A DNA stretch of 6,735 bases. Source: Bacteroidota bacterium. GTDB taxonomy: Bacteria; Bacteroidota; Bacteroidia; Chitinophagales; Saprospiraceae. The translations under genes were made by a program, and so were the position numbers. Below are positions 4,814 through 6,735 of the stretch, in pieces. Where the stretch lies: positions 1 to 6,735 of the forward strand of contig QQUB01000407.1 in assembly GCA_008501835.1 (NCBI GenBank). Direction: 5' to 3'. The notes under the pieces were generated by a model. The model saw only the letters and a program-made list of their open reading frames with translations, was not told the origin of the DNA and did not search any database. Within the stretch, counting starts at the first letter, position 1. Each line of letters opens with the position of its first letter.

Positions 4814-6735
4814 TTATTGCTTCACAACTGGTTTACTCCATACTTTACCATTCGAGGTAAATTTAACGAAGTACATACCACCTGACAACTGACTCATATC
4901 CAGTTCGTAAGCCATTTTCTGATTGTTATCAACTGTTATCTCCTGTCCAAGTGCATTAACCAGGCGAACGCCATCAATGATCTCAGCAGTACGAATAATC
5001 AAACGATCAGACACCGGATTAGGGAACAATTGTGTTGCCACTGGCTCCGGTTCATTCACAGCGTCAATAAGATCAATATCTTCCAGATAGCGTGGGAATA
5101 TCTGATATCCCTCCGTATAAGGTGAAGATGAATCAAACTGTCCTCCTGTCCCCGTAAGGTTAAAGGCCTGTGTTGGAGCAGGTGTACCATAAACATTTAC
5201 ATCGTTATCTATTCTCATGGTATAGGTATTGGTACCATCTGTAACATTTACGTTGAAGCCTGAGCCACTATTAGTCCATTCAGCAGGATCCACGAGCGTC
5301 AGGTTTTCAATCTTTATCAATTGTGATTCGGTAGACTCATTCAACTCAGTTACCAAGGTTGGATCAAATAAAGCATTGTCTGCAGAAACCATCCAAACGG
5401 TATCCGGAATGATCTCAAGCAGACCGTTGAACTGTTCAATGGTTCCCTGAACAATGATCTCATCACCTTCTGTTACGGCATATCCATAATCACTGTCAAA
5501 GTTGAAGACATTGATTCCATCATTATTTGCATCGATCAACGTGAACTGTAAACCTCCAGGTCGCATATTCACACCGTAAACGACTCCTTGTAACTGGTAA
5601 TCCTCATCTAATGATTCTGCAACACCATCAGCATCAACAGTCGTCACAGGGCCTATGTCACTTACTTCGTAAAAGATATCGTTATCTGCAATTTCGATAG
5701 TATAAACATCAAAGTTTTCATCTACTGTAGCATTGGTAGAACTGAGTACCAAAACAATAGATTCAGTATCTTCCGGGTCCATATCATCAATGATTGGTAC
5801 CGGCAAGTAAACAGTATCTGTTGCAAACCCGGACAGGAACATCGTTGTATCACTCCAGATGAAGTCATCTCCTTCTGTAGCAGTGGTTGTCAATACACCC
5901 AGTGAAACTGTCACCTCCCAGGATACAAGATCTCCGGCAGGATATTCGACTCCAACTTCAACTGTTCCTGCATCTTCATTTACATTTACTCCAGTTCCGA
6001 GGAATTTTACTGCTCCTTCAGTAGTGATCAGTTCTATATCAGCCACATAACGAGGTAAGATCTGATATCCGCTCAGGTGTGGTGAAGAAGAATCAAATTG
6101 TCCTCCTAAACCGGTCAAATTAAAGGCTGAAGCAGGAGCTACCGTACCATACAGATCAACATCGGCATCAATTCGCATGGTATAGGTATTGGTACCATCC
6201 GTAACATCCACATTAAAGCCTGAACCACTATTTGTCCAATCTGCAGGATCTACAATGGTTACGTTTTCAATAGTAACCAATTGCGATTCCGTCGTTTCAT
6301 CCAAAGCTGTTACAACCGTAGGATCAAACAAAGCATTTCCAGCGGAAACCATCCAGACAGAATCTGTATAAATTTGTGCCAATCCGCTAAACTGCCCTAT
6401 TTCACCACGAATGATCACTTCGTCTCCTTCATTGACTGTATATCCATAGTTATTACTACCACTGAAAACACCAATACCATCGTTGTTTCCATCGATAATC
6501 GTGAATTGAAGGCCTGAAGGCCTCACGTTTACACCATAAACAACACCCTGAAGCTGACAGGCCACATCCATTGAATCCACTACTCCTTCTGCATCCACGG
6601 TTGTTACCACACCGATATCATATACCGGGTAATTTGGATCAACATCCACAATCACATCTATATCAGCCGTATACCTTGGCAATAACTGGTAACCACTTAA
6701 ATGAGGAGAAGAGGAATCAAATTGCCCGCCAAGTC
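4814..6735 (-). CDS. Modular T9SS type A secreted protein with OB-fold-like repeats and a Calx-beta domain, 5'-truncated
   Basis: Residues are numbered from the TTG codon at 6680-6682, which is not the start. The frame stays open to the right edge, and the 17 residues before it (LGGQFDSSSPHLSGYQL) are the end of another repeat copy. Seen order: tail of one module (to about residue 12), a full module (20-218), a Calx-beta domain (224-335), a second full module (338-538), a short linker rich in P and E, and a type A sorting domain (551-622) ending KPVVKQ at a TAA (4814-4816). Family knowledge: the tail sends Sec-exported cargo through the T9SS. The modules resemble OB-fold domains often attached to extracellular nucleases and other secreted Bacteroidota proteins, but any enzyme domain would lie outside the window, so function is open. 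Only one cysteine (residue 42) and few Lys/Arg are present. An intrinsic terminator follows at 4676-4717. Confidence 0.93.
   Translation of the reverse strand, partial: LGGQFDSSSPHLSGYQLLPRYTADIDVIVDVDPNYPVYDIGVVTTVDAEGVVDSMDVACQLQGVVYGVNVRPSGLQFTIIDGNNDGIGVFSGSNNYGYTVNEGDEVIIRGEIGQFSGLAQIYTDSVWMVSAGNALFDPTVVTALDETTESQLVTIENVTIVDPADWTNSGSGFNVDVTDGTNTYTMRIDADVDLYGTVAPASAFNLTGLGGQFDSSSPHLSGYQILPRYVADIELITTEGAVKFLGTGVNVNEDAGTVEVGVEYPAGDLVSWEVTVSLGVLTTTATEGDDFIWSDTTMFLSGFATDTVYLPVPIIDDMDPEDTESIVLVLSSTNATVDENFDVYTIEIADNDIFYEVSDIGPVTTVDADGVAESLDEDYQLQGVVYGVNMRPGGLQFTLIDANNDGINVFNFDSDYGYAVTEGDEIIVQGTIEQFNGLLEIIPDTVWMVSADNALFDPTLVTELNESTESQLIKIENLTLVDPAEWTNSGSGFNVNVTDGTNTYTMRIDNDVNVYGTPAPTQAFNLTGTGGQFDSSSPYTEGYQIFPRYLEDIDLIDAVNEPEPVATQLFPNPVSDRLIIRTAEIIDGVRLVNALGQEITVDNNQKMAYELDMSQLSGGMYFVKFTSNGKVWSKPVVKQ
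4817..5032 (-). other. T9SS type A sorting domain (Por_Secre_tail)
   Basis: Residues 551-622 show the expected landmarks: LFPNPVSDRLII at the start, VRLVNALGQEI in the middle, YELDMSQLSGGMYFVKF, and the terminal KPVVKQ. At about 72 residues this is a complete domain. In the family it is recognised by the T9SS and usually removed by the PorU sortase as the cargo is attached to the cell surface or released. It contains eight Lys/Arg, far denser than the rest of the protein. Confidence 0.95.
5069..5671 (-). repeat. OB-fold-like double module, copy nearest the C-terminus
   Basis: Residues 338-538. The first half has YQLQGVVYGVN, GLQFTLIDANNDGINVF, EGDEIIVQGTIEQFNG and DTVWMVSADNALFDPT. This is a strand pattern like bacterial OB-fold modules in which a 'Vy G.V' strand is followed by 'f.i.D..gGi.vf' and 'GD.v.v.G'. 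The second half has LIKIENLTLVDPAEWT, GTNTYTMRID, AFNLTGTGGQFDSSSP and GYQIFPRYLEDIDLI. It is about 70% identical by eye to the copy at 6029-6625, and a 24-base identical stretch is at 5216-5239 here and 6176-6199 there, exactly 960 bases apart. The fold is inferred from the pattern; no search was possible. Confidence 0.75.
5678..6013 (-). other. Calx-beta domain
   Basis: Residues 224-335 follow the Calx-beta pattern: VNVNEDAGTVEVGVEYP, VSWEVTVSLGV, a TATEGDDF segment, VYLPVPIIDDMDPEDTESIVLVL and YTIEIADND at the end. The acidic residues of the DD..PED.E loop and the final D.D are those that bind calcium in members that do so. The domain sits between two copies of the OB-fold-like module, so it interrupts an otherwise tandem array. 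It contains only one Lys/Arg. Confidence 0.88.
6029..6625 (-). repeat. OB-fold-like double module, second visible full copy
   Basis: Residues 20-218, with the same order of landmarks as the copy at 5069-5671: QLQGVVYGVNVRP, FTIIDGNNDGIGVF, EGDEVIIRGEIGQFSG, VWMVSAGNALFDPT, a WTNSGSGFNVDVTDGTNTY stretch, and GYQILPRYVADIELI. The only cysteine of the visible protein is here (residue 42, in ACQLQG), where the other copy has tyrosine. No Calx-beta domain separates it from the module that precedes it in the protein. Confidence 0.75.
6646..6735 (-). repeat. C-terminal end of a further OB-fold-like module, cut by the window edge
   Basis: The 30 visible residues run from LGGQFDSSSPHLSGYQ through LLPRYTADIDVI. 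In protein they nearly match the end of the copy at 6029-6625, with I to L, V to T and E to D changes. The DNA differs at many third positions. This shows that the protein has at least three copies and that the coding region continues past the right edge. Confidence 0.8.

Noticed and set aside
5229..6517. Plus-strand open stretches opposite the OB-like and Calx-beta modules
   Set aside because: Two of them (5229-5450 and 6189-6371) resemble each other only because they lie opposite the repeated module. No start signal or domain supports them.
6680..6682. TTG at 6682 as the start of the minus-strand gene
   Set aside because: This codon is the leucine of a repeated 'LPRY' motif seen again at residues 209-212. 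The frame continues unbroken to the right edge with clear repeat homology.
1..6735. A new defence, mobile or biosynthetic system
   Set aside because: Everything coding in the window belongs to two partial secreted modular proteins. No enzyme, nuclease core, recombinase or regulatory gene is visible.

Overview
The window looks like a chromosomal stretch from a member of the Bacteroidota. Evidence: two large, modular, secreted proteins end in the two C-terminal signals used by the type IX secretion system (T9SS), a system confined to this phylum. One is the gliding-motility-associated CHU_C type (type B), the other the Por_Secre_tail type (type A). Moderate GC by eye, and the SprB, PKD-like and Calx-beta modules, fit a marine or free-living gliding lineage such as Saprospiria, Cytophagales or Flavobacteriia. 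The sequence does not settle the genus.

Layout. (1) Positions 1-4430, plus strand: the 3' part of a giant repetitive surface protein. Its reading frame is open through the left edge, so its true start lies outside. It holds four visible units of about 255 residues, each PKD-like, then fibronectin-III-like, then an Ig-like 'WSG...FDP' module. These are followed by several different Ig/PKD-like modules, one SprB repeat and the CHU_C sorting domain. (2) Positions 4431-4813: a 383-base intergenic stretch between convergent genes. It has no gene, but it does have a strong intrinsic terminator serving the minus-strand gene, several stem-loops and two short heptanucleotide arrays in inverted orientation. 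(3) Positions 4814-6735, minus strand: the 3' part of a second secreted protein, open through the right edge. It consists of at least three copies of a roughly 200-residue OB-fold-like double module, one Calx-beta domain and a type A sorting tail.

Both products should cross the inner membrane by Sec, cross the outer membrane by T9SS, and be released or anchored at the cell surface. Neither signal peptide nor any catalytic domain is in view, so the biochemical job of each protein stays open; adhesion or matrix building is the most natural reading for the first. The genes converge and do not share a promoter, so no operon links them.

I found no mobile element, RNA gene, CRISPR array or clearly new system. 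The most notable signals are two. The plus-strand protein is almost free of lysine and arginine outside its sorting domain (3 in 1366 residues). It also carries a strikingly regular eight-cysteine pattern repeated in every unit.
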